Source: an uncultured Ruminococcus sp.
GTDB taxonomy: Bacteria > Bacillota > Clostridia > Oscillospirales > Ruminococcaceae
NCBI GenBank assembly: GCA_937898375.1
Contig: CALEJX010000079.1
Coordinates: 1 to 26,732 of the forward strand
DNA: 26,732 nt
Reading direction: 5' to 3'
In this document: piece by piece, positions 14,330-21,929 of the stretch
How positions within the stretch are numbered: position 1 is the stretch's first letter
How the letters are laid out: the number at the start of each line of letters is the position of its first letter
Translations under genes and position numbers: made by a program
Notes under the pieces: generated by a model
Databases searched by the model: none
What the model was told of the DNA's origin: nothing
The model's input: the letters and a program-made list of their open reading frames with translations, nothing else

Positions 14330-14881
14330 TTGACCGACGCTGAGTTCGATTTCAGGGTGGAGCTGATCCTGAAAAATGACAAAAACGGGCTTAGGGAGAT
14401 CTATCAATGCTACGGCAAGGTGATATACAGTATCATGCTTGACATTGTGAAAAGTCCTCAGGACGCTGAGGACCTGACATCAGATTTTTTCCTAAAGCTA
14501 TGGGACACCACAGGTCAGTACCGAAAGGGTACGGGGCATAAGCGATATCTGACTGTAATGGCGAAAAATCTCGCTCTTGACTTTATTAGAAAAAGGCGGC
14601 ATGAAACGCCGACTCTTGACGATGATGAAGCAGGGCATAAGGAACAGCAGGACAGTATGCGGGTAGATGACGATGTGATCGGAAAGCTCACCTTCGAGGA
14701 GGCTTTGAAACTGCTTTCAGAGGGCGAAAGGGATATCCTGAACATGAGGCTGGGAATGGATATGACCTTTCGTGAGATAAGTCGGGCAGTGGGCAAGCCG
14801 CTGGGTACTGTCACATGGAAATACCGCCAGGCTGTTTCCAAACTAAAAAAGACCATAAAGGAGGACAGTATCTATGGCTAA
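14330..14881 (+). CDS. ECF-family RNA polymerase sigma factor (sigma-70 family)
   Basis: A promoter-specificity factor of about 183 residues, with the two domains typical of ECF sigmas. Region 2 (about 10-80) includes SPQDAEDLTSDFFLKLWD, the core-binding and -10-binding segment. Region 4 (about 120-175) has a helix-turn-helix MTFREISRAVGKPLGTVTWKYRQAVSKLK. Start choice: GAGGGG ends 10 bases before the TTG at 14330 but only one base before the GTG at 14321, so TTG is preferred; GTG would add three residues. The next gene overlaps its stop by 8 bases and encodes a membrane protein that looks like its anti-sigma factor. The target regulon is unknown; the vWA lipoprotein downstream is the obvious candidate member. 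Confidence 0.9.
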   Translation: MTDAEFDFRVELILKNDKNGLREIYQCYGKVIYSIMLDIVKSPQDAEDLTSDFFLKLWDTTGQYRKGTGHKRYLTVMAKNLALDFIRKRRHETPTLDDDEAGHKEQQDSMRVDDDVIGKLTFEEALKLLSEGERDILNMRLGMDMTFREISRAVGKPLGTVTWKYRQAVSKLKKTIKEDSIYG

Positions 14882-15677
14882 GAACATAAAATTTCTTTAC
14901 AAAAAGCATATTTCCGATACTGCCCCTGACATGGATAAGCTTTGGGACAGGATAGAGGGACAGCTTGAAAACAAAACGGACAAAGATCAGACGCAAATAA
15001 AAGTTAGCCGCAGAAATTACAGAAAATTTGCGGCGGCAGCAGCCTCGCTTGTGCTTATTATCGGTGGTGTAAGCCTTTACGCCGATATCCGCTCAGAGTC
15101 AGACAGCGTTTCAAAGCAGGGCGCAGAAACGGCTGACAATGCTGGGTATGAAAACAGAGAAGAAAAGACATACGAACAGCTCAGTTTCAGCCACACAGAC
15201 ACAAAGGCTTATGAGGACAGCTACATTCCAAAGGGCGATGATTATTTCACTGAGGAAAGCGTTCTGGAGGATACAGATTTCTTTGCAGATGTAACAGTGC
15301 TTTCAGCAAGGCTCGACAGCGACAGCGCACACTATACCCTGAGAATAAACAGCCTTGTATCCAAAACAGGTGAAGAAAGCGAGACAAATATCACAATCGA
15401 AAGCTCCACCCCTTATATCATGCAGGAAAACAGAGAGTATTTCATACCCCTGAGGGAAGAAAACGGCACTTATTCTATCGTCTTTGAAAATGCACCTCAA
15501 ATAGAGATTTCTCTTGACGGGGATATCGTTTTTCAAAACGGCTGGAAAAGCCTTGATGATGATTCGGGTATTCTTAAAGGCTCGCAGAAAAGCAAGAATG
15601 ATTATTTCTATGACCGAATGAGATATTCCTCGAAAAACGATCTGCAAAATCTGCTTGATAAGTGGAGGACTATGTAG
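14874..15677 (+). CDS. Probable membrane anti-sigma factor
   Basis: 267 residues. A short cytoplasmic N-terminal segment has the motif DMDKLWDRIE (19-28), seen in Firmicute proteins encoded after ECF sigma genes. A basic stretch and one transmembrane helix (about 51-71) follow, then a roughly 195-residue extracytoplasmic domain rich in acidic and serine residues. No zinc-binding anti-sigma motif (HxxxCxxC) is seen. The assignment rests on topology and on the 8-base overlap with the sigma gene rather than on a recognised family signature. The outer domain may be the sensor. The ATG follows AAAGGAGG within the sigma gene, which is a strong site. Confidence 0.75.
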   Translation: MAKNIKFLYKKHISDTAPDMDKLWDRIEGQLENKTDKDQTQIKVSRRNYRKFAAAAASLVLIIGGVSLYADIRSESDSVSKQGAETADNAGYENREEKTYEQLSFSHTDTKAYEDSYIPKGDDYFTEESVLEDTDFFADVTVLSARLDSDSAHYTLRINSLVSKTGEESETNITIESSTPYIMQENREYFIPLREENGTYSIVFENAPQIEISLDGDIVFQNGWKSLDDDSGILKGSQKSKNDYFYDRMRYSSKNDLQNLLDKWRTM

Positions 15678-15728
15678 CTAACAATGCAAGGGCAGACCGC
15701 CCAAGCTATTTTACGGGAGATGACAGCT

Positions 15729-17348
15729 ATGAAAAAGACAACTTCAAACAGCATAAAAAGAAATTTGACCACGGCTCTGTCTCTTGTTATGACAGCGGCA
15801 GTACTGGCTTCATGCGGAAGCGGCTATGGCGGCTCAGAGAGCAGAAAGAGCAGTATCTATAATAATACCACAAATGCCAACTACAGATACAATAATGACG
15901 CCACAGAGGAAACCGCTAAAGGCTCAACAAATATCGCAGGGGATTACAATACCGAGGAGTATAACCACCTGACAGAAAACGGCTATAAGCTCGTTTCAGA
16001 CGAGCCGCTTTCTACCTTTTCCACAGACGTTGACACTGCTTCCTATACAAACGTGAGAAGAATGATAAATGACGGCTGGGAAGTCGATCCTGACGCTGTC
16101 AGAACAGAGGAGTTCATAAACTATTTCAAGTATGACTATGAAAAGCCTACAGAGGGCGCAGTGTCCATAAACACCGAGCTTTCCGATTGCCCTTGGAACA
16201 GCGAAGCAAAGCTTATGCTCGTGGGGCTTCAGGCAAGAGAAGCAAAGGTCAAGAACGTTCCTACAAACCTTGTTTTTCTCATAGACGTGAGCGGCTCAAT
16301 GGAGGACGAGGATAAGCTTCCCCTTGTTCAGCAGGCTTTCTCAATGCTTGCGGAAAACCTTGACGCTGATGACAGAGTTTCTATTGTCACCTATGCAGGC
16401 AGCGACAGCGTTGTTCTTGAGGGTGAAAGCGGCGACAACAGAGAGGAGATAGTTTCCGCACTTAACAGCCTGTCAGCAGGCGGCTCGACAGCAGGTGCGG
16501 CAGGCATTACTACAGCTTACAAGCTCGCAGAGGAGTATTTCATAGAGGACGGCAACAACAGAGTTATCCTTGCAACTGACGGCGATCTGAACGTTGGTCT
16601 GTCAAGTGAAGAAGAGCTTACCGACCTTATATCACAAAAGCGTGACTCAGGGGTCTATCTCTCGGTGCTTGGCTTTGGCTCAGGAAACTATAAAGACAAT
16701 AGGCTTGAAGCCCTTGCAGATAACGGTAACGGGAACTATGCTTATATCGACAGCGTTGATGAAGCAAAAAGAGTGCTTGTAACAGAAATGAGCGGAACGC
16801 TTTTCACAGTTGCAAAGGACGCAAAGGTGCAGATAGAGTTCAATCCTGACAATGTTTCAGCATATAGATTGGTGGGCTATGAAAACAGACTTCTTAATGA
16901 CGAGGATTTTGAGGACGATACAAAGGACGCAGGAGATATTGGCTCAGGTCAGCAGGTCACAGTTTTGTATGAGATAGTGCCAAATAGCGGTGATGAAAAG
17001 TCGCTGAAATATCAGGATAACGAGAGCAAGGCAGAAAATGGCGAACTAAGCGGCGAAATGCTCACAGTTTCAGTGAGATATAAAGACCCCGAAGCAAGCG
17101 AAAGCAAGCTTATAGATAAGTCTGTTATGTGTTCTGACTATGCAGAAGCCGTGTCACAGAATTTTGCGAAGGCTTGCTCTGCGGCAGAGTTTGCAATGGT
17201 GCTTAGAAACAGCGACTATGCAAGCGGTCTTACCGCTCAGGGCGTTGTGGATTATATGGAACAAAACAGTGTTGACAACAGCGAGCTTTTTGAGCTTATA
17301 TACAAATATATGCAAAACGGCACAGGCAGCGAAGCAAGTTATTGGTAA
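15729..17348 (+). CDS. YfbK-type von Willebrand factor A domain lipoprotein
   Basis: 539 residues. The N-terminus is a lipoprotein signal peptide with lipobox LASC, so Cys29 would be lipidated. After a Ser/Asn/Thr-rich linker (30-75) comes the N-terminal domain usual in YfbK proteins (ending near EEFINYFKYDYEKP), then a vWA domain from about 180. Its complete metal-ion-dependent adhesion site comprises Asp186, Ser188 and Ser190 in DVSGSM, Thr254 in GGSTAG and Asp284 in ATDGD. The C-terminal part resembles DUF3520. ATG at 15729 has GGGAG nine bases upstream; the ATG at 15720 overlaps that site. It is the third gene of the sigma/anti-sigma operon, 51 bases after the anti-sigma gene. It acts at the outer face of the membrane, probably in metal-dependent protein binding. 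Partner unknown. Confidence 0.9.
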   Translation: MKKTTSNSIKRNLTTALSLVMTAAVLASCGSGYGGSESRKSSIYNNTTNANYRYNNDATEETAKGSTNIAGDYNTEEYNHLTENGYKLVSDEPLSTFSTDVDTASYTNVRRMINDGWEVDPDAVRTEEFINYFKYDYEKPTEGAVSINTELSDCPWNSEAKLMLVGLQAREAKVKNVPTNLVFLIDVSGSMEDEDKLPLVQQAFSMLAENLDADDRVSIVTYAGSDSVVLEGESGDNREEIVSALNSLSAGGSTAGAAGITTAYKLAEEYFIEDGNNRVILATDGDLNVGLSSEEELTDLISQKRDSGVYLSVLGFGSGNYKDNRLEALADNGNGNYAYIDSVDEAKRVLVTEMSGTLFTVAKDAKVQIEFNPDNVSAYRLVGYENRLLNDEDFEDDTKDAGDIGSGQQVTVLYEIVPNSGDEKSLKYQDNESKAENGELSGEMLTVSVRYKDPEASESKLIDKSVMCSDYAEAVSQNFAKACSAAEFAMVLRNSDYASGLTAQGVVDYMEQNSVDNSELFELIYKYMQNGTGSEASYW

Positions 17349-17360
17349 AAAGCTAAAACA

Positions 17361-17386
17361 AGGGGTGTTGAGTAGTCAGCACCCCT
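17361..17386 (+). terminator. Candidate terminator after the sigma/vWA operon
   Basis: An 11-bp stem with one G:U pair (17361-17371 with 17376-17386) and tetraloop GTAG. Only three T belong to the base of the stem region and no long T-tract follows, so termination may be partial. Confidence 0.6.
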
Positions 17387-17442
17387 TTGGGTCATAAAAT
17401 TTACCTCTTACATAGATATCTGTACCTGTCAGCCAAAAGGGG

Positions 17443-17471
17443 TTTACACGGAAAGCAAAATAGATTATAAT
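17443..17471 (+). promoter_or_regulatory. Sigma-A promoter of the LytTR-LiaF-like pair
   Basis: TTTACA (17443-17448), a 17-base spacer and TATAAT (17466-17471). The heptamer CTGTCAG occurs on both sides, at 17426-17432 and 17476-17482, exactly 50 bases apart. Confidence 0.85.
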
Positions 17472-17502
17472 AAGGCTGTCAGATAAAACAGGGGGTGAAA
17501 GC

Positions 17503-17958
17503 GTGAAGATCAGGATAGAGATAGACGAGGATATGCCTGAGGACGAGATAGTCATAAGGTGCGCCCAGCCCGACGAACGTGTGCTTAAAATGAAAAGGGC
17601 GGCGGAGTCCGCAGAGGGCGACCCTGAGATAGCTTTTTTCAAAGATGCAGTTCAGTTCTATCCTCCCCTTGATTCCATACTGTTTTTTGAAACAGGGGAA
17701 CATAATCTTAACGCTCATACCTCTGACGACGTTTTTCAGGTCAAAATGAAGCTTTTTGAGCTTGAAGAGATCCTTCCACGAAAGTTCGTGCGGGTGTCAA
17801 AATCCGCTATCGTGAACGTAAAGCACATCTATTCCGTTGAGCGAAACATAACCTCTGCAAGCCTTATAAGCTTTGCAGGCACTCACAAACAGCTTTACGC
17901 CTCACGAAGCTACTACAAGCTTTTGAAGCTCAGACTTGGAGAAAGGAGATTTCTATGA
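17503..17958 (+). CDS. Stand-alone LytTR-type DNA-binding regulator
   Basis: A 151-residue transcription regulator. The C-terminal half (about 50-150) is a LytTR domain, with recognisable features IAFFKDAVQFYPPLDSILFFET, FVRVSKSAIVNVKHI and the closing YASRSYYKLLKLRL. The first 50 residues are short and acidic; there is no receiver domain, so it is not a classical response regulator. GTG at 17503 follows GGGGGTGAAAGC. Its stop overlaps the start of the next gene, a LiaF-like membrane protein, by 4 bases (ATGA). This coupling suggests that the membrane protein modulates the regulator, as in other LytTR plus membrane-protein pairs. Target genes are not evident beyond possible autoregulation. 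Confidence 0.9.
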   Translation: MKIRIEIDEDMPEDEIVIRCAQPDERVLKMKRAAESAEGDPEIAFFKDAVQFYPPLDSILFFETGEHNLNAHTSDDVFQVKMKLFELEEILPRKFVRVSKSAIVNVKHIYSVERNITSASLISFAGTHKQLYASRSYYKLLKLRLGERRFL

Positions 17959-18659
17959 AAAACAAAAATCTTATATGGGGCCTGTTCTTTATCCTTGCAG
18001 GCGTTGCACTTATTCTTGACCGCACAGGTCTGCTTGGAAGTGTAAGCGTGTGGAGCGTTATAATCTCGCTGCTGCTCGTTCCTGTCATCGTAACAAGCGT
18101 CAGACACCTTAACTTCTGGGGAATATTCTTCCCTTTGGCTATCATGGCGATACTCTTTGACGAAACTCTCGGTATCGAGAAGTTCACACCATGGCCTGTT
18201 CTCGGTGCAGCATTGCTTTTGAGCGTGGGATTTTCATTCATTTTCCCTTACCGCTACAGATTTACCCAAAGCAAGTGGACCACCCACACCACAGACAATC
18301 CTGCGTGGGATAAGTCCTCAGACAACGGAGAGTATGTGCGTATCGACGCAAGATTTTCAGGCTGCACAAAGTATATAACCTCAAAGGTGCTGAAAAGAGT
18401 TGACATCAGCTGCCGCTACAGCGGTATGGAGGTTTACTTCGATTCCGCTGATATGGCAGGAAACGAAGTCGAGCTGAATGTTGACGTCCTTTGCGGCGGA
18501 GTAGAGCTTTATATCCCGAAGAATTGGGGCATAAAGGTGGAAGCCGGCTGCGTTCTCGGCGGAATAGATCAGCCTAACGGTTCTTATGAAGAGAAAGAAA
18601 AGACCCTTATCATAAAGGGCAGAGCAAGGATCGCAGGAATAGATATAGAATATGTTTAG
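17955..18659 (+). CDS. LiaF-like membrane protein
   Basis: 234 residues. The N-terminal half has about four transmembrane helices, starting with the LiaF/LiaI-type signature NLIWGLFFILAGVALILD (about residues 4-21). The C-terminal half (about 120-234) is a soluble beta-rich domain with repeated GG turns (CGGVELYIPKNWGIKVEAG, VLGGID), typical of the 'cell wall-active antibiotics response' C-terminal domain of LiaF and its relatives. LiaF is known as an inhibitor of the LiaRS envelope-stress system in Bacillus; no LiaS or LiaR is encoded here. AAAGGAG precedes the ATG, inside the LytTR gene. Confidence 0.88.
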   Translation: MKNKNLIWGLFFILAGVALILDRTGLLGSVSVWSVIISLLLVPVIVTSVRHLNFWGIFFPLAIMAILFDETLGIEKFTPWPVLGAALLLSVGFSFIFPYRYRFTQSKWTTHTTDNPAWDKSSDNGEYVRIDARFSGCTKYITSKVLKRVDISCRYSGMEVYFDSADMAGNEVELNVDVLCGGVELYIPKNWGIKVEAGCVLGGIDQPNGSYEEKEKTLIIKGRARIAGIDIEYV

Positions 18660-18681
18660 TCTTATGTGAAAGAACAAAAGT

Positions 18682-18713
18682 AAAAGCTGCGGAATTTTCC
18701 CTCCGCAGCTTTT
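18682..18713. terminator. Bidirectional terminator between convergent operons
   Basis: A perfect 12-bp stem, AAAAGCTGCGGA with TCCGCAGCTTTT, and an 8-base loop. On the plus strand TTTTTATAT follows the stem; on the minus strand TTTTACTTTT. It serves both the LiaF-like gene and the ABC operon ending at 18725. Confidence 0.9.
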
Positions 18714-18724
18714 TATATGTCTAA

Positions 18725-19519
18725 TTATTCTTGAAGTATCATCTTGTCTGAGAGTGCGTCCTCGGCGGTGTCGGAATAAAGTTTCATAAGCTTTTCCACC
18801 GTCATGTTCGCTCTCTGTTCCCCCTCGATAGTAAGAAGCAGCTTGCCTTGGCTCATTACGATAGTCTTGTTGCCGTATTCAATGGCGTTTGAAATGTTGT
18901 GTGTTATCATAAGAGTAGTCAGTGCGTTTTCTTTTACTATCTTGTCAGTTATCTTCATGACCTTTTCAGCGGTCTTAGGGTCAAGCGCCGCAGTGTGTTC
19001 GTCAAGAAGCAGAAGCTTTGGTGTAACGATAGTCGCCATAAGCAGCGTGAGCGCCTGTCGCTGTCCGCCTGAAAGCAAGCCCACAGGCATTTTCATTCTG
19101 TCCTCAAGACCCAAGTCAAGCTCTTTGAGCCTTTCTCTGAAAACTGAAACGTCCTTTTTCTTGATACCGATAGTCAGTGAGCGGCGCTTTCCACGGCTGT
19201 AGGCAAGACCGAGGTTTTCCTCTATGGTCATGTTAGGTGCAGTTCCTCTCAGCGGGTCTTGGAAAAGCCTGCCTATACTTCTTGCACGCTGATGTTCCTT
19301 TAGGTGAGTGATGTTCCTGCCGTCAAGGAATATCTTGCCGCTGTCAGCTTCATAGCTGCCGCTGATAACGTTCATAAGGGTGGATTTTCCTGCGCCGTTT
19401 GAGCCTATTACAGTAACGAAATCTCCGTCAGCCACGTCAAGGTCAATGTGCTGGAGCGCCTTACGCTCATTAGCAGTGTTCTTGTTGAAGGTTATGTTTA
19501 TATTTTCAAGCTTAAGCAT
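18725..19519 (-). CDS. ABC transporter ATP-binding protein (TrpZ-like)
   Basis: The cytoplasmic ATPase of an importer, 264 residues. The Walker A motif GSNGAGKST is at 39-47, a Q-loop is at LFQDPLRG, the signature motif is LSGGQRQAL, Walker B with catalytic Glu is LLLLDEH, and the switch His lies in MITHN. ATG at 19519 with GGAGGGTC just upstream is chosen; the frame stays open a further 29 codons, but that part overlaps the permease in a different frame. The gene overlaps the end of the permease gene by 8 bases. Its partners upstream are a permease (frameshifted here) and a lipoprotein, together the arrangement of TrpXYZ-type importers. Confidence 0.93.
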   Translation of the reverse strand: MLKLENINITFNKNTANERKALQHIDLDVADGDFVTVIGSNGAGKSTLMNVISGSYEADSGKIFLDGRNITHLKEHQRARSIGRLFQDPLRGTAPNMTIEENLGLAYSRGKRRSLTIGIKKKDVSVFRERLKELDLGLEDRMKMPVGLLSGGQRQALTLLMATIVTPKLLLLDEHTAALDPKTAEKVMKITDKIVKENALTTLMITHNISNAIEYGNKTIVMSQGKLLLTIEGEQRANMTVEKLMKLYSDTAEDALSDKMILQE

Positions 19520-20496
19520 TTTGACCCTCCTGTCTGTCGCCGCATATACGCTTGTATGCCTTGGTGATATACTTCTTGATAGCAGGCAGAGAGATAGCAA
19601 GTGCAACTATGCAGGCTGAGAAAAGCTTTGTGTAGTTGCTGTCCATACCGAGGTTCATCGCAAATGCAAGAACAAATCTGTATGCCACCGCACCGAATAT
19701 CGCCGCAAGTATTCCACAGAGGATAGAGTGTTTGCTAAAGAATATCTCGCCGATAATGATAGAAGCAAGACCTACTACCAGCATACCTGTACCGCTGTTT
19801 GAGTCGCCTGCTGAAGAATACTGAGCGTACATTGCGCCTGACAGTGATACCAAAGCGTTTGCAATGGCAAAGCCCATTATCTTCATTCTGTCAGAGTTTA
19901 TTGAAGAAGCCCTTACCATGTATTCGTTGTCGCCGGTGGCTCTAAGGGACATACCAGCCTGAGTTTTAAGGAACCAGAAAAGCAGAACAGCCGCAATAAT
20001 AAGCACGATACCTGCCGCCGCAAGCTTGTAATAGTCGCCAAAATATTTCTGAGCCATTGTAAATATCTTTCTTGTAGAGGGAAATATTAGGTCTGTCCAT
20101 GATTTTAAGGTTTATGGAGTAAAGAGCCGTCATTGTGATTATTCCCGCAAGGATAGGCTGAACGTTCAGCTTTGTGATAAGTATTCCCGTCACACTTCCT
20201 GCGATAGCTCCTGCCACTATTGACAGCAGTATGCCCTTGATAGGGTCGCCGTTGAAAGCCTGCATTACAGACACCGCAACGCCAAGGGTGAAAGTTCCGT
20301 CTACCGACAGGTCAGGGATATCAAGTATCCTGAAAGAGATGAATATTCCCAAAGCAAGGATAGCAAAAACAAGACCCTTTTCAAATGTTCCCGTAACAAC
20401 GCTTTCCGTGAGCTGAGTGTTTATTATCACAAGAAGTAAGATTATAAGCACTGCTTTTGGTATAAGCGAGATAACTGTTTTCTTATTCAGTTTCAT
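19512..20496 (-). pseudogene. ABC transporter permease, interrupted by a frameshift
   Basis: Two frames together encode one permease of about 327 residues. The first (from ATG at 20496) runs MKLNKKTVISLIPKAVL... to ...MDRPNISLYKK. The second (continuing to the stop at 19512) picks up ...IFTMAQKYFGDYYKLA... and carries the rest of the helices. The break lies near 20067-20085: removing one base (for example one A of the minus-strand AAGAAAG) would join the halves as NISLYKKIFTMAQ. Both parts are hydrophobic, belong to the branched-chain-type permease family (LivH-like fold), and are not otherwise damaged. The neighbours are intact, so the cause may be a sequencing or assembly error, a recent inactivation, or unusual recoding. 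The second half also has its own ATG at 20057, with only a weak Shine-Dalgarno. Confidence 0.85.
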
Positions 20497-20513
20497 ATAA
20501 TTTTCCTTTCAAT

Positions 20514-20550
20514 AAAAAATAGCAGGGAGCGTAAGTCCCGCTCCCTACTA
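20514..20550 (-). terminator. Hairpin terminator between binding-protein and permease genes
   Basis: On the minus strand a 12-bp stem (20539-20550 with 20520-20531, one G:U) and a 7-base loop are followed by six T (20514-20519). It lies downstream of the lipoprotein gene and upstream of the permease, so it should lower distal expression from the main promoter. Confidence 0.85.
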
Positions 20551-20578
20551 TTATACTATGTTTGCTTTGATTTTGCAA
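20550..20578 (-). promoter_or_regulatory. Internal promoter before the permease gene
   Basis: On the minus strand TTGCAA (20573-20578), a 17-base spacer and perfect TATAAT (20550-20555). The predicted start, about 20543-20544, is inside the 5' arm of the terminator hairpin, so transcripts from here would lack about half of that arm. Confidence 0.65.
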
Positions 20579-20582
20579 TAGC

Positions 20583-21605
20583 TTAATTAAAGTAAACTGT
20601 CTTTTCGTTGTTTGCGATATCGTCAGGAATTTTTATACCGATAGCGTCAGCAGTTGTCTTGTTGATGTAAGTGCTGAGGTCTTCGTTGAATACCTTTATT
20701 GGTATCTCGGAAGCCTTCTTCTCGCCGCTGAGTATCTGAGCTGCCATGTTTGCAGTTTCCTTGCCAAGGTCGGAATACTCGATACCAACAGTGCCAAGAC
20801 CGCCGTCCATTACCATTGAGTCAGCGCCAACGAACATTGGAACCTTCGCCTTGTTCATAACTTCTGTAACTGTACCCATAGCGCCTGCGATAGTGTTGTC
20901 GTTAGGTGAGAATACAGCGTCGCACTTTGCGGCAAGGTTCTGAGCAGCTTCCTGCACCTCAGATGTGTTTGAAGCAGCGCCCTCGATAACTGTGATACCC
21001 TTCTCGTCACAGTAAGCCTTTACTTCCTTAAGGCTTGAAACTGAGTTGTCCTCGCCTGTGTTGTAAAGATAGCCGAGAGTTTTGATATCAGGCTTCATCT
21101 TAAGAGCAAAGTCAAGTATCTTTGTGATAGCAAGTTTGTCTGATGTACCTGTGATGTTTGCGCCTGTGCTTTCAAGTGAGTCGCAAAGACCTGCGCCAAC
21201 AGGGTCTGTTACTGCGGAGAATACTACAGGTATCTCTTCAGAGTATGGAGCTGCGAGCTGTGCGCATGGTGTAGTGATAGCGATGATGATATCGTCGCCG
21301 TCAGCCTTGAACTGGTCGAGTATCTGCTGAACAGTTGTTGACTCGTTGTTAGCCTGCTGAGCGTCGATAGTGCAGTTTTTGCCGTCAACATAGCCAAGCT
21401 CTGCAAGTCTGTCGATTATAGCGTCTCTGATAGTGTTGAGAGATGTATGCTCCATTATCTGCACAATGCCTATCTTATAGTGCTTTTCTGATGAGCCGCC
21501 TGCATTTGAAGCGTTTGAAGAATCTTCCTTAACGCCGCATGACGCAAGAGCAGCCACAGCCATTACCGCAGCAGCGGCAAGTGCCAGAACTTTTCTTAAC
21601 TTCAT
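20583..21605 (-). CDS. ABC transporter substrate-binding lipoprotein (TrpX-like)
   Basis: An extracellular solute receptor tethered by lipid, 340 residues. The signal peptide has lipobox ALASC, with Cys23 the lipidation site, followed by a Ser/Asn/Gly linker. From about 43 it has the fold of the ABC_sub_bind family: KIGIVQIMEHTSLNTIRDAI, then VVFSAVTDPVGAGL and a central hinge. This family includes the streptococcal tryptophan-importer protein TrpX and the many 'tryptophan/tyrosine' annotated relatives; the ligand here is not proven. ATG at 21605 is preceded by AAAGGAATGG. It is the first gene of the operon, with its own consensus-like promoter. I see no T-box leader. Confidence 0.92.
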   Translation of the reverse strand: MKLRKVLALAAAAVMAVAALASCGVKEDSSNASNAGGSSEKHYKIGIVQIMEHTSLNTIRDAIIDRLAELGYVDGKNCTIDAQQANNESTTVQQILDQFKADGDDIIIAITTPCAQLAAPYSEEIPVVFSAVTDPVGAGLCDSLESTGANITGTSDKLAITKILDFALKMKPDIKTLGYLYNTGEDNSVSSLKEVKAYCDEKGITVIEGAASNTSEVQEAAQNLAAKCDAVFSPNDNTIAGAMGTVTEVMNKAKVPMFVGADSMVMDGGLGTVGIEYSDLGKETANMAAQILSGEKKASEIPIKVFNEDLSTYINKTTADAIGIKIPDDIANNEKTVYFN

Positions 21606-21653
21606 ATATGTACCATTCCTTTCGTATTTACGGGGATTTTACCCTACTACTCT

Positions 21654-21682
21654 ATTAAAGCACAGCCGTAAAAGTTTGTCAA
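21654..21682 (-). promoter_or_regulatory. Sigma-A promoter of the ABC importer operon
   Basis: On the minus strand TTGACA (21677-21682), a 17-base spacer and TTTAAT (21654-21659). The leader to the ATG at 21605 is only about 40 bases. Confidence 0.85.
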
Positions 21683-21724
21683 GTAAAAGTTAGAATGATT
21701 GTAGAAATAGTAAAAGCCGCAGTG

Positions 21725-21742
21725 AAAATCCCCACGGATTTT
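21725..21742. repeat. Small hairpin in the ABC/cotH divergent intergenic region
   Basis: AAAATCC and GGATTTT form a perfect 7-bp stem with loop CCAC. It lies in the 324-base gap 21606-21929, between the divergent promoters of the ABC operon and the CotH gene. The rest of the gap shows nothing recognisable. It could be an operator or a weak terminator fragment. Confidence 0.35.
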
Positions 21743-21865
21743 GTATGTTTTGCAGCTGATATGAATGTGAAAAGATACAAACTTTCATTTTGCAGTGCTA
21801 TCCATAGTATATGTGCCCACCTAAAGCAGGATAATGAACAGAAAAGCTTGTATTAATGCAGGCGG

Positions 21866-21894
21866 TTGACAGAAATGTGAAAAAAGGCTATAAT
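21866..21894 (+). promoter_or_regulatory. Perfect consensus promoter of the CotH-family gene
   Basis: TTGACA (21866-21871), a 17-base spacer and TATAAT (21889-21894); both hexamers are perfect. The start site would be near 21901, about 30 bases before the TTG start codon. Confidence 0.9.
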
Positions 21895-21929
21895 GATATC
21901 TGTAATATTGCAGAGCAGGAGGTTTCATA

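Noticed and set aside
15662..15862. 66-codon plus-strand frame between the anti-sigma and vWA genes
   Set aside because: It overlaps the vWA signal peptide in another frame, and its product has no recognisable feature. The tail of the anti-sigma gene shows no sign of a frameshift into it.
21606..21653. T-box or other amino-acid-sensing leader before the TrpX-like gene
   Set aside because: The leader is only about 40 bases, far too short for a T-box, and contains no T-box sequence or specifier hairpin.
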